DNA of 12,402 nt from Candidatus Berkelbacteria bacterium. Lineage in GTDB: Bacteria; Patescibacteriota; UBA1384; UBA12157; JAENIV01. A program made the translations under genes and the position numbers. Positions 5,935 to 11,798 of this stretch are shown piece by piece (within the stretch, counting starts at the first letter, position 1; the number at the start of each line of letters is the position of its first letter). The stretch covers positions 1-12,402 of the forward strand of contig JAENIV010000030.1 of assembly GCA_016844295.1 (NCBI GenBank). The letters run 5' to 3'. Under the pieces are notes generated by a model that was not told where the DNA came from, searched no databases, and worked only from the letters and a program-made list of their open reading frames with translations.

Positions 5935-6275
5935 TCTTTATCTAAACTTTCTTTACATTTTTTACAGATTCGTATTTTTTTTCGATCCCGGGTCGATCCG
6001 CCTTGGACGGACATCTCCGTAATTTTATATGAAACTCTTGTAGGGTTACTACATCGCGGGCAAATTATTATAGCGTTTGAAGCATCAAAAGGGGCTAATT
6101 TATCAATAATTCCCCCATGGGGATTTTTCCGTGATGGTTTTAAATGATGCTTGGCAATATTTATACCAATTACCATAATTTTATTTTCTTTAGACAAAAT
6201 TTTATCAACTGTTCCTCGTTTGCCAGAGTCTTTGCCAGCAATGATTAAAACCTGATCACCCTTTTTTAATCTCAT
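5931..6275 (-). CDS. rplX: 50S ribosomal protein L24 (uL24) with Cys4 C-terminal motif and linker insertion
   Basis: L24 initiates 50S assembly. The 114-aa protein has the KOW motif near the N terminus (MRLKKGDQVLIIAGKDSGKR, GTVDKI), then KHHLKPSRKNPHGGIIDKLA and a C-terminal region with CPRC (72-75) and CKKC (104-107), a likely zinc ribbon. The segment between them, TEMSVQGGSTRDRKK, is about ten residues longer than the usual YKxxEDGKKVR connection. It is encoded by GC-rich imperfect palindromes (about 5983-6019) unlike the AT-rich surroundings. ATG 6275 has a strong GGAGG upstream. The gene overlaps both neighbours by 4 nt (ATGA). Confidence 0.95.
   Translation of the reverse strand: MRLKKGDQVLIIAGKDSGKRGTVDKILSKENKIMVIGINIAKHHLKPSRKNPHGGIIDKLAPFDASNAIIICPRCSNPTRVSYKITEMSVQGGSTRDRKKIRICKKCKESLDKE
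5983..6019. repeat. GC-rich palindromic segment inside rplX
   Basis: This stretch stands out from AT-rich DNA. It holds CCCGGG flanked by CGA/TCG, and a hairpin with the arms tccgcc and gacgga around a 3-nt loop (5997-6011, one mismatch). It codes for the extra linker of L24 in frame. It resembles the short palindromic repeats scattered in many bacterial genomes. No second copy is in this window, so repeat status is inferred from base composition and symmetry only. Confidence 0.3.
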
Positions 6276-6640
6276 AGGACCTCCGTTGCCATAGAAATAA
6301 TCTTCGTGTAACCCAAGTCCCGAAGTTCCCTTGCTACCGGTCCGAAAATTCGACTTCCTCTGGGGGTTTTATCCGGGTTAATTAATACCACGGCGTTGTC
6401 ATCAAATCTGATAGTCGTGCCGTCAATTCTTTTTAAAGGCTGTTTTTGGCGCACTATAACGGCTTTGACAACTTCCTTTTTCTTAACCTGTGAATGTGGT
6501 GTGGCCAATTTAACGGTACCGACAAGAACATCACCAATTTTTAAGGCTTTCTTTTTTACACCGCCTAAACCTTGAATGCACATTACCGTCCGGGCACCAG
6601 TGTTATCAGCTACATTTAATCTTGTATAAGGTTGAATCAT
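6272..6640 (-). CDS. rplN: 50S ribosomal protein L14 (uL14)
   Basis: L14 forms intersubunit bridges with 16S rRNA and contacts L19. Its 122 aa equal the family norm. Clear signatures are MIQPYTRLNVADNTGARTVM, GGVKKKALKIGDVLVGTVK, KKKEVVKAVIVRQKQPLKR and FDDNAVVLINPDKTPRGSRI. It ends GPVARELRDLGYTKIISMAT followed by EVL. AGGA from the end of rpsQ serves ATG 6640. It ends with TGA inside the ATGA overlap with rplX, which helps show that UGA is a stop here. Confidence 0.98.
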   Translation of the reverse strand: MIQPYTRLNVADNTGARTVMCIQGLGGVKKKALKIGDVLVGTVKLATPHSQVKKKEVVKAVIVRQKQPLKRIDGTTIRFDDNAVVLINPDKTPRGSRIFGPVARELRDLGYTKIISMATEVL

Positions 6641-6641
6641 C

Positions 6642-6902
6642 TTATTTTCCTAAGGACTCGATTACCTTTATTACTTTCCAACTCTTCCGCTTACTTACAG
6701 GTTTTGTTTCTGAAATAATGACTTTTTGTCCCTTATGAATTTCTTGATCGGTTGAAACAAGATACTTTTTGCTATCTTGAAAGCGTTTTTTGTAAATCGG
6801 ATGAACTTTAATGTTATCAACCAATATTTTAACCGTATTATTTCTTGAGTCGTTTAAAGCAATACCTTTTAAGACTCTGTTTTGCTTAGTTTTGTTTTCC
6901 AT
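6642..6902 (-). CDS. rpsQ: 30S ribosomal protein S17 (uS17)
   Basis: S17 is a primary 16S rRNA binder with an OB fold. I place the start at ATG 6902 (MENKTKQNRVLKGIALNDSR), which gives 86 aa and has AAAGGA spaced 5 nt before it. The frame is open upstream to 6977, but that part lies inside rpmC and does not resemble S17. Core motifs are NNTVKILVDNIKVHPIYKKR and KYLVSTDQEIHKGQKVIISE, then TKPVSKRKSWKVIKVIE. It overlaps rpmC by 17 nt and stops 1 nt before the rplN start. Confidence 0.95.
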   Translation of the reverse strand: MENKTKQNRVLKGIALNDSRNNTVKILVDNIKVHPIYKKRFQDSKKYLVSTDQEIHKGQKVIISETKPVSKRKSWKVIKVIESLGK

Positions 6903-7122
6903 TGTTTTCCTTTGATAATTCCTCGATGGCTTTTTCAGATAAAATTGTCCAGATGCGAGCAATTTTTTTTCTTTCATGCTGAATTTGTTTATAATTTTTG
7001 AGTTTTTTAAATGATGCTTGAAATTTCAATTCAGATATTTTTTTCTCGGATTCTTTTAAATCTTTGACTAAATCCTTGGTAGATTTTTCTCTTAATTCTT
7101 TTGTTTGAACCTTGATTTTCAT
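6886..7122 (-). CDS. rpmC: 50S ribosomal protein L29 (uL29)
   Basis: L29 is a small helical hairpin near the tunnel exit. The 78-aa sequence is lysine- and glutamate-rich. It shows the family pattern ELREKSTKDLVKDLKESEKK in the first helix, then ELKFQASFKKLKNYKQI, and HERKKIARIWTILSEK in the second. The start is ATG 7122 with AGAGAAG upstream, overlapping the rplP stop by 4 nt. Its last 17 nt overlap rpsQ in another frame. It is slightly longer than the typical 60-70 aa because of the acidic tail. Confidence 0.93.
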   Translation of the reverse strand: MKIKVQTKELREKSTKDLVKDLKESEKKISELKFQASFKKLKNYKQIQHERKKIARIWTILSEKAIEELSKENNGKQN

Positions 7123-7532
7123 GATTGGCTTCTCTTAATAAACTTAGTTTGAACCCCTAATTTGTGGGCGCCTAAACGTAATGCCTCTTTAGCAACCTCT
7201 TCGCTTATTCCGTCCATTTCGAAAAGTATTTTTCCAGGTAAAACAACGGCAACAAAATGATCGAGACTTCCTTTGCCTCCCCCCATGCCTGATTCAGCGG
7301 CGGATTTTGTCACCGGTTTATCGGGAAAAATTCTTACCCAAACTTCGCCACCTCGTTTTATGTAATGAGTTATTGCCCTTCGGGCTGCTTCAATTTGTCT
7401 GGCGCTAATCCAGTCTCTACCTAAAGATTTCAGACCATATTTACCAAAAGACAATTCAGAACCTCTTAAAGAGTTTCCTCGTCTTTTACCTCTGGCTACT
7501 TTCCTATGTTTTAGTTTCCTTGGCATTAACAT
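7119..7532 (-). CDS. rplP: 50S ribosomal protein L16 (uL16)
   Basis: L16 positions A- and P-site tRNAs near the peptidyl transferase centre. The 137-aa product begins MLMPRKLKHRKVARGKRRG. ATG 7532 is preferred over the Met at codon 3, because the AGAGG at the end of rpsC is already far from it and MLxP is the family pattern. RDWISARQIEAARRAITHYI and VWVRIFPDKPVTKSAAES are conserved. The usual RMGKGKG loop reads GMGGGKG here, so the position equal to E. coli Arg81 is Gly82. The ending VQTKFIKRSQS is normal. The stop overlaps the rpmC start as ATGA. Confidence 0.97.
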   Translation of the reverse strand: MLMPRKLKHRKVARGKRRGNSLRGSELSFGKYGLKSLGRDWISARQIEAARRAITHYIKRGGEVWVRIFPDKPVTKSAAESGMGGGKGSLDHFVAVVLPGKILFEMDGISEEVAKEALRLGAHKLGVQTKFIKRSQS

Positions 7533-7540
7533 ATATTATA

Positions 7541-8209
7541 TTATTCCTCTGTTATCTGATCTCCCTTGTAAATCCAAACTTTGACTCCAATCACTCCATA
7601 GGTTGTGAATGCATCAATTTGGGCAAAATCAATATCTGATCTCAGTCTCCCCAAAGGCACTGATCCCGCACCATAATGTTCATGTCGAGCGATTTCCGCG
7701 CCGTTTAATCTACCTGCAACATTTATCTTCACACCTTTCGCTCTCGCCTCCATAACTCGGGTAATTGCTTGTTTGATGGCACGCTTGTAAGCAATTCTTT
7801 TTTCGATTTGGTGAGCAACATTTAACCCGACCAACTGAGCCGATAAATCAGGAGCCTTAATTTCCATTATTTCAATTTCAATTTTTCTTGATGGTAATCC
7901 TGTTTTGGGATTTCTAATCTTGGGACAATTTTTAATTATATATAATTTTAAATCATTTATTCCTTGACCACTTCTACCGATTAGAATACCTGGCTTTGAA
8001 GTGTAAATAATAACCTTGGTTGCATCTTGATTTCTTAATATTTCTACTCTGGCCACCCCGGCCATTTTTGTAAATCTTTTTGACAAAGTTTCACGTATTT
8101 GGATATCTTCTCCCAAAAACTGGGCAAAATTTTTATCTGAAAACCATTTGGATTGCCAGTTTTTGTTTATTTGTAATCGCATACTGATTGGATTAACCTT
8201 ATTGCCCAT
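7541..8209 (-). CDS. rpsC: 30S ribosomal protein S3 (uS3)
   Basis: S3 lies at the mRNA entry channel. The 222-aa protein starts MGNKVNPISMRLQINKNWQS, with AAGGAG 6 nt upstream of ATG 8209 inside the end of rplV. A type II KH domain spans roughly 40-110, with the GXXG loop GRSG at 78-81. The C-terminal S3 domain contains KINVAGRLNGAEIARHEHYG, PLGRLRSDIDFA and TTYGVIGVKVWIYKGD. It overlaps rplV by 11 nt, and its last codons (GAG GAA TAA) probably give rplP its ribosome binding site. It looks complete. Confidence 0.98.
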   Translation of the reverse strand: MGNKVNPISMRLQINKNWQSKWFSDKNFAQFLGEDIQIRETLSKRFTKMAGVARVEILRNQDATKVIIYTSKPGILIGRSGQGINDLKLYIIKNCPKIRNPKTGLPSRKIEIEIMEIKAPDLSAQLVGLNVAHQIEKRIAYKRAIKQAITRVMEARAKGVKINVAGRLNGAEIARHEHYGAGSVPLGRLRSDIDFAQIDAFTTYGVIGVKVWIYKGDQITEE

Positions 8210-8618
8210 TATTTCTCCTTATTTTAGGATTCTGAGTTGATAAATTTATTTGTATATGCGACATTCTTTTTAATATATTTGTGGCTTTTCCTCGATGGAT
8301 TATGCGTCTACGCTTTAATTTAGGACCTTCGTTAACAATAACTGTTTTAATCCAAACTTTTTCGAGATCAAGACTTTTGGCAATATTTTTAGCATTCAAA
8401 ACAACCAATTTTAATTTATTTGCGGCCGCCTTCGGAATAAACTGCAACATATTTAAGGCCGTCTCGATATCTTTGCCAACCAATACTTTACCCACAAGCC
8501 TAATTTTATCCGGGGCCATGCGTACAAATCTACTTTTAACAACAACATCTACCGGCGCTTTTGGTTTGGCAACCGGTTTTATTTTCTCAGGTTTAATTTT
8601 CGTTAATTCTTGTGCCAT
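8199..8618 (-). CDS. rplV: 50S ribosomal protein L22 (uL22)
   Basis: L22 contacts all 23S domains and its hairpin loop lines the exit tunnel. The 139-aa product has a Lys/Pro-rich N-terminal extension (residues 1-24, KIKPEKIKPVAKPKAP). The core follows: KSRFVRMAPDKIRLVGKVLV, ALNMLQFIPKAAANKLKLVV, then VNEGPKLKRRRIIHRGKATN, which is the tunnel hairpin. The start is ATG 8618 behind GAGG, in the 11-nt gap after rpsS. The 3' end overlaps rpsC by 11 nt. The extension is longer than in E. coli (110 aa), and its role is unknown. Confidence 0.97.
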   Translation of the reverse strand: MAQELTKIKPEKIKPVAKPKAPVDVVVKSRFVRMAPDKIRLVGKVLVGKDIETALNMLQFIPKAAANKLKLVVLNAKNIAKSLDLEKVWIKTVIVNEGPKLKRRRIIHRGKATNILKRMSHIQINLSTQNPKIRRNNGQ

Positions 8619-8629
8619 TATTTAACCTC

Positions 8630-8915
8630 TTAGGAAGTTTTTGCTGGTTCTTCTTTGGCCTTCGTAATCGCCGTGGCTTCTTTGGCGGCGACTGATTGTG
8701 CTTCTTCGCGAGCGATTCTGCCGCCGTGTCTCGTAAATTTTCGCGTTGGGGAAAATTCACCTAATTTGTGACCTCCTGAAGCCAACCATTTCCGGAGATA
8801 TAACCGAATCACGCGACCAAGTATTAACAATCGTTTGGTCGCCTTGGTGTAACCTTTGAATTTTTGCTATTAATCTTTCGTCTATGTATGGACCTTTTTT
8901 AAGTGATCTGCTCAT
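8630..8915 (-). pseudogene. rpsS: 30S ribosomal protein S19 (uS19), broken by internal deletion and frameshift
   Basis: S19 binds 16S rRNA in the head with S13. The start is ATG 8915 with AAAAGGA five bases upstream. The first frame reads MSRSLKKGPYIDERLI through TWSRDSVISPEMVGF (residues 1-46, to 8778), then runs off-family to TGA at 8757-8759. Family sequence resumes in another frame at 8773 with GHKLGEFSPTRKF and continues to TAA at 8630, with an Ala/Lys/Glu-rich tail. Only four bases (AGGA, 8777-8774) join the two parts, where the family has about 20 residues (the TIAVHNG...HVPV strands). The net loss is therefore about 56 nt. A +1 slip at AGG would rejoin the frames but not restore the strands. 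S19 is essential, so a local assembly error is the leading explanation. An ATG at 8830 in the second frame is not a sensible start. Confidence 0.85.
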
Positions 8916-8927
8916 ATAATTCCTTTT

Positions 8928-9755
8928 TTATTTTTTACGTCGTTCGATGATCATTTTATTTGAATATTTATTCTTTTTGCGCGTTCTAACTCCACGAGCA
9001 TGTTTCCCCCACGGGGTTTTCGAATATTTTAAACCGATTGGGTTGACGCCCTCACCTCCTCCATGCGGGTGGGAATTTGGATTCATCGCCTTGCCTCGTA
9101 CTGACGGTCTTATTCCCATATGTCGCTTTCGGCCCGCTTTACCAATGCGCTCTAAAGAATGACTTATATTTGAAACTTGGCCTATGCTTGCGAAACACTC
9201 TTTTAATATTTTCCTTACTTCACCTGACGGCATTTTTATATGAATCCAATTACCCTCTTTGGCAACTATGCTTGCTGACATGCCTGCGGATCGGGCTAAT
9301 TTACCACCTTGGAAAGGTTTCATTTCTATATCGTATATGCCAATACCATTGGGAATATTTATCAAGGGCATTCTGTTGCCAGGTTGTATTTCGGTTTTCT
9401 CAGATGCTTGCACGATATCGCCAACTTTAATTTGTTCCCAGGCTAAAATATATCCTTTAGTTTTATTTGATAAATTAACTAAAGCAATAAAGGCTGAACG
9501 ATTTGGGTCATATTCAATATGTTCTACCGTAGCCTTCACATTCAATTCTTTTTCAAGAGACGTCATGAGTCTGATTTTTCTTTTCGCGCCTCCACCCTGA
9601 TGCCTAACACTTATTTGTCCGGTATTATCACGACCAGCAGAGCGCCTCAGGCTTGTAGTTAATTTTTTTTCACTTGTTCTCCGCGATAATTGGCTGTAAT
9701 CAACAACAGACATTTTTCGACGGCTTTGGGTTGTAGGTTTTAAATATTTTAACAT
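8928..9755 (-). CDS. rplB: 50S ribosomal protein L2 (uL2)
   Basis: L2 is needed for subunit association and for the peptidyl transferase region. Its 275 aa match the usual length. Visible landmarks are LKPTTQSRRKMSVVDY at the N terminus, GRDNTGQISVRHQGGGAKRK (41-60), the OB/SH3 core VEHIEYDPNRSAFIALV, and PNGIGIYDIEMKPFQGGKLA. The signature MNPNSHPHGGGEG has histidines at 229 and 231; the family's functionally important histidine lies in this motif. The basic tail ends KMIIERRKK. It begins 15 nt after rplW without an obvious Shine-Dalgarno sequence and ends 12 nt before rpsS. It looks intact. Confidence 0.98.
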   Translation of the reverse strand: MLKYLKPTTQSRRKMSVVDYSQLSRRTSEKKLTTSLRRSAGRDNTGQISVRHQGGGAKRKIRLMTSLEKELNVKATVEHIEYDPNRSAFIALVNLSNKTKGYILAWEQIKVGDIVQASEKTEIQPGNRMPLINIPNGIGIYDIEMKPFQGGKLARSAGMSASIVAKEGNWIHIKMPSGEVRKILKECFASIGQVSNISHSLERIGKAGRKRHMGIRPSVRGKAMNPNSHPHGGGEGVNPIGLKYSKTPWGKHARGVRTRKKNKYSNKMIIERRKK

Positions 9756-9770
9756 TTGTTTAAAATCTGA

Positions 9771-10049
9771 TTATTTTTCTTCGAAACCAGGAATTTTCTG
9801 GCCCTTTTTTAAAGTGACAATGGCTTTTTTAATACCTTTAATCTTAGCAGTATATTTTTGACGAATCAATTTTTTTTCTCCCTTAACATTAATAATATTG
9901 ACTTTAACGACATCAACTTTATAAATCTTTTTAATTTCTTGGGCAATTTGAGGTTGATTAGCCTTTTTGGCGACTTCAAAAACATATCGTCCGTCTCGAA
10001 CGCCGATAAGGGATTTTTCTGTAATTATGGGTCTAATTAATATCTGCAT
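9771..10049 (-). CDS. rplW: 50S ribosomal protein L23 (uL23)
   Basis: L23 sits at the tunnel exit and docks the signal recognition particle and trigger factor. The 92-aa product has the family opening MQILIRPIITEKSLIGVRDG followed by YVFEVAKKANQPQIAQEIKK. The KVDVVKVNIINVKG strand comes next, and a basic arm GEKKLIRQKYTAKIKG leads into AIVTLKKGQKIPGFE. The start is ATG 10049, 4 nt after the rplD stop with no strong Shine-Dalgarno sequence, so it is probably reached by ribosomes finishing L4. Confidence 0.96.
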   Translation of the reverse strand: MQILIRPIITEKSLIGVRDGRYVFEVAKKANQPQIAQEIKKIYKVDVVKVNIINVKGEKKLIRQKYTAKIKGIKKAIVTLKKGQKIPGFEEK

Positions 10050-10053
10050 AAAA

Positions 10054-10683
10054 TTATTTTTCTAGATTTTGTTGGATAATTTTAATACCTTCTTGGTCTG
10101 TAAGTAAATAGTCATTGTTGATTATATCGTAAATATTGATCCCTGAGGCTTGAATTGTTTTAAGATAAGATAAATTGGCAGTTGCTAATTCCAAATTAAC
10201 ATTTGTTTTGCCTATAACAACAAGAATTTTCCCTTCCTGGATCGGCAATTTTTCCAAGATTTCTTGCATTTGCTTAGTTTTGTGACTTTTTAACTCTATT
10301 TTTTCTAAGATTATCAATTGATTATTCCGCGCTTTTGATGATAAAACCATTTTTAAAGCGCTTTTGGCCATTTTACCTGGCATTTTTTTGGTAAAATTTC
10401 TTTTATTTGTTGGTCCGAAAGTTATTCCTCCACCCGTCCATAAAGGTGACCTGCTTGAGCCGGCGCGTGCGTTGCCTGTACCTTTTTGCTTGAATGGTTT
10501 TTTCCCCCCACCCCGGACTTGTCCCCGGTCTTTGGTATTCGCAATGCTTTTCCTGGTATTGGCCCTTATAGTCAATACTGCTTGAGATAACAAACTGGGG
10601 TTTTCTTTAACGCGGAAAACTGATTCAGATAAATCAATGGATTTGGTAGATTTTCCAAGTAAATTATATAATTTAACTTTCAT
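10054..10683 (-). CDS. rplD: 50S ribosomal protein L4 (uL4)
   Basis: L4 lines the nascent peptide tunnel. In some bacteria (E. coli) it also represses its own S10 operon; whether it does so here is unknown. The protein has 209 aa from ATG 10683 (MKVKLYNLLGKSTKSI), the position that matches family N-termini. The frame stays open upstream to 10965, but that part lies inside rplC and shows no L4 similarity. The tunnel loop is clear at residues ~45-90: RANTRKSIANTKDRGQVRGG, then KPFKQKGTGNARAGS and PLWTGGGITFGP. The C-terminal Rossmann-like part includes LIILEKIELKSHKTKQM. It overlaps rplC by 11 nt and ends 4 nt before rplW. Confidence 0.97.
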   Translation of the reverse strand: MKVKLYNLLGKSTKSIDLSESVFRVKENPSLLSQAVLTIRANTRKSIANTKDRGQVRGGGKKPFKQKGTGNARAGSSRSPLWTGGGITFGPTNKRNFTKKMPGKMAKSALKMVLSSKARNNQLIILEKIELKSHKTKQMQEILEKLPIQEGKILVVIGKTNVNLELATANLSYLKTIQASGINIYDIINNDYLLTDQEGIKIIQQNLEK

Positions 10684-11275
10684 TTTTGGTCCATAACAGG
10701 CTCCATGAATTTTTTGGTCCCGGAACCGCACCCCTGATAAGCATGAGAGACTTTTCTGGGATGATTTTAATAATTGTACTGCTTGGGATAGTAGTTTTCC
10801 GATCTCCCATGTGGCCAGCCATTTTTTTGCCTTTAACAACCCTCTGAGGTCCTGTAGCCCCGATAGATCCCGGTTGACGGTAGTTATTTGATCCATGAGT
10901 TTTAGGGCCGGTGTTAAAATTGTGGCGTTTAACAGTTCCAGCGAAGCCTTTTCCTTTAGACACACCCGTAATATTGATTACCTCCCCCTCATTAAATTCC
11001 GAAAGGGTAATTTTATCACCTACCTTAAGATCTTTTCCAGTCTTAAATTCAGTAACTTTTTCAGGCTTAATGTTTAATTTGTCAAACTGGCCTTTTTGCG
11101 GCTTATTTAAGCGCTTTTTATTACCCGAAGCAAGAGAAACAATTTTATTGTCTTTTTCACCCTTAACCTGGAAAACTACGTTATCTTTCGCCTCTATCAA
11201 AGTAACCGGAATTTGCTTTCCCTTATCATCGAATATTCTTGTCATACCAATTTTTTTACCATATATTGCGCGCAT
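10673..11275 (-). CDS. rplC: 50S ribosomal protein L3 (uL3)
   Basis: L3 nucleates 50S assembly and reaches toward the peptidyl transferase centre. The 200-aa product starts with the classic MRAIYGKKIGMTRIFDDKGK. It carries the translation-like barrel, the central loop VSKGKGFAGTVKRHNF (residues ~104-119) and the extension RQPGSIGATGPQRVVKGKKM followed by AGHMG. Start ATG 11275 lies just after a hairpin, with only weak Shine-Dalgarno complementarity. The last 11 nt overlap rplD, which suggests coupled translation. Length and order are typical of the family. Confidence 0.97.
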   Translation of the reverse strand: MRAIYGKKIGMTRIFDDKGKQIPVTLIEAKDNVVFQVKGEKDNKIVSLASGNKKRLNKPQKGQFDKLNIKPEKVTEFKTGKDLKVGDKITLSEFNEGEVINITGVSKGKGFAGTVKRHNFNTGPKTHGSNNYRQPGSIGATGPQRVVKGKKMAGHMGDRKTTIPSSTIIKIIPEKSLMLIRGAVPGPKNSWSLLWTKNES

Positions 11276-11406
11276 AAATCACTTTCAACAGGTTGAAACC
11301 TGTAGTATTTTGCTCAAAAATAATACTTCCGTCCGGAAACATCTTTTTTAGCGAGATATTATCCTGACATTTACCTCAGTTTTACTAATTAAATATCCGA
11401 AGAAAT
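11276..11406 (-). promoter_or_regulatory. Structured rpsJ-rplC spacer, candidate cis-regulatory leader
   Basis: This 131-nt gap is the largest within the ribosomal block, where joints are otherwise 0-41 nt. Three inverted repeats abut on the transcript: TTCC-GGAC-GGAA (11338-11327), a stem of about 8 bp with one bulge and a 7-nt loop (AGTATT...AATACT, 11327-11304), and ACAGGT-TTCA-ACCTGT (11303-11288). The last ends 12 nt before the rplC start, next to only a weak Shine-Dalgarno sequence. Inference: a translational control element or secondary leader for rplC onward. No clear sigma-70 promoter is visible, and chance pairing in AT-rich DNA is not excluded. Confidence 0.35.
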
Positions 11407-11757
11407 TTAAGTTTTAATTTCGATATCAACTCCGGCAGGTAATTCCAGACTCATAAGTGAATCAATTGTTTTCGCCGAAGGCTCAAAAACGTCTATCAAT
11501 CTTTTATGAATGCGCATTTCAAATTGTTCGCGCGCATCCTTGTGGACAAATGTTGACTTCAAAACTGTAATTTTATTTTTCTCAGTTGGTAGGGGAATAG
11601 GACCCGTAACCACCGCTCCTGTTCTTTCGGCCGTTTCAATAATTTTACGGGCCGATTTATCAATAATACGATGATCGTAGGCTTTAAGTCGGATCCTGAT
11701 TTTTTGCTTGACTGCTTCTTCCGGTGATTTAATTTTTGAAGTGCTTTCTTTGGCCAT
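11407..11757 (-). CDS. rpsJ: 30S ribosomal protein S10 (uS10)
   Basis: S10 is a head protein of the small subunit and, as NusE, a partner in transcription antitermination. At 116 aa it is slightly longer than the usual ~102, because residues 1-18 form a charged, low-complexity N-terminal extension (MAKESTSKIKSPEEAVKQ). The core follows with RIRLKAYDHRIIDKSARKI, then TGAVVTGPIPLPT and the HKRLIDVFEPSAKTIDSL segment. It ends in a beta strand rich in acidic and hydrophobic residues. The start is ATG at 11757 without a clear Shine-Dalgarno sequence in the 41-nt AT-rich gap after tuf. It is the first gene of the S10 operon here. Confidence 0.97.
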   Translation of the reverse strand: MAKESTSKIKSPEEAVKQKIRIRLKAYDHRIIDKSARKIIETAERTGAVVTGPIPLPTEKNKITVLKSTFVHKDAREQFEMRIHKRLIDVFEPSAKTIDSLMSLELPAGVDIEIKT

Positions 11758-11798
11758 TTTACAAATTGATGTTTTGTTATTTTACTTTATAACTACTT

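Noticed and set aside
6903..6977. N-terminal extension of rpsQ from ATG 6977
   Set aside because: It overlaps rpmC in another frame and lacks a binding site, while ATG 6902 has AAAGGA and the correct S17 start.
8757..8830. Reading the rpsS TGA as glycine (alternative code) to rescue the gene
   Set aside because: The residues after the TGA in that frame are not S19-like, and TGA is the stop of rplN, rplX and rplP.
8947..9600. Plus-strand open frames opposite rplB
   Set aside because: They are antisense shadows of a conserved gene, overlap each other in different frames and show no recognisable motifs.
10684..10965. Open frame extending rplD upstream by 94 codons
   Set aside because: It lies wholly inside rplC, does not resemble L4, and ATG 10683 matches the family N terminus.
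10911..11351. 146-codon plus-strand open frame opposite rplC
   Set aside because: It is antisense to L3 and has no family resemblance; the coding signal is on the minus strand.
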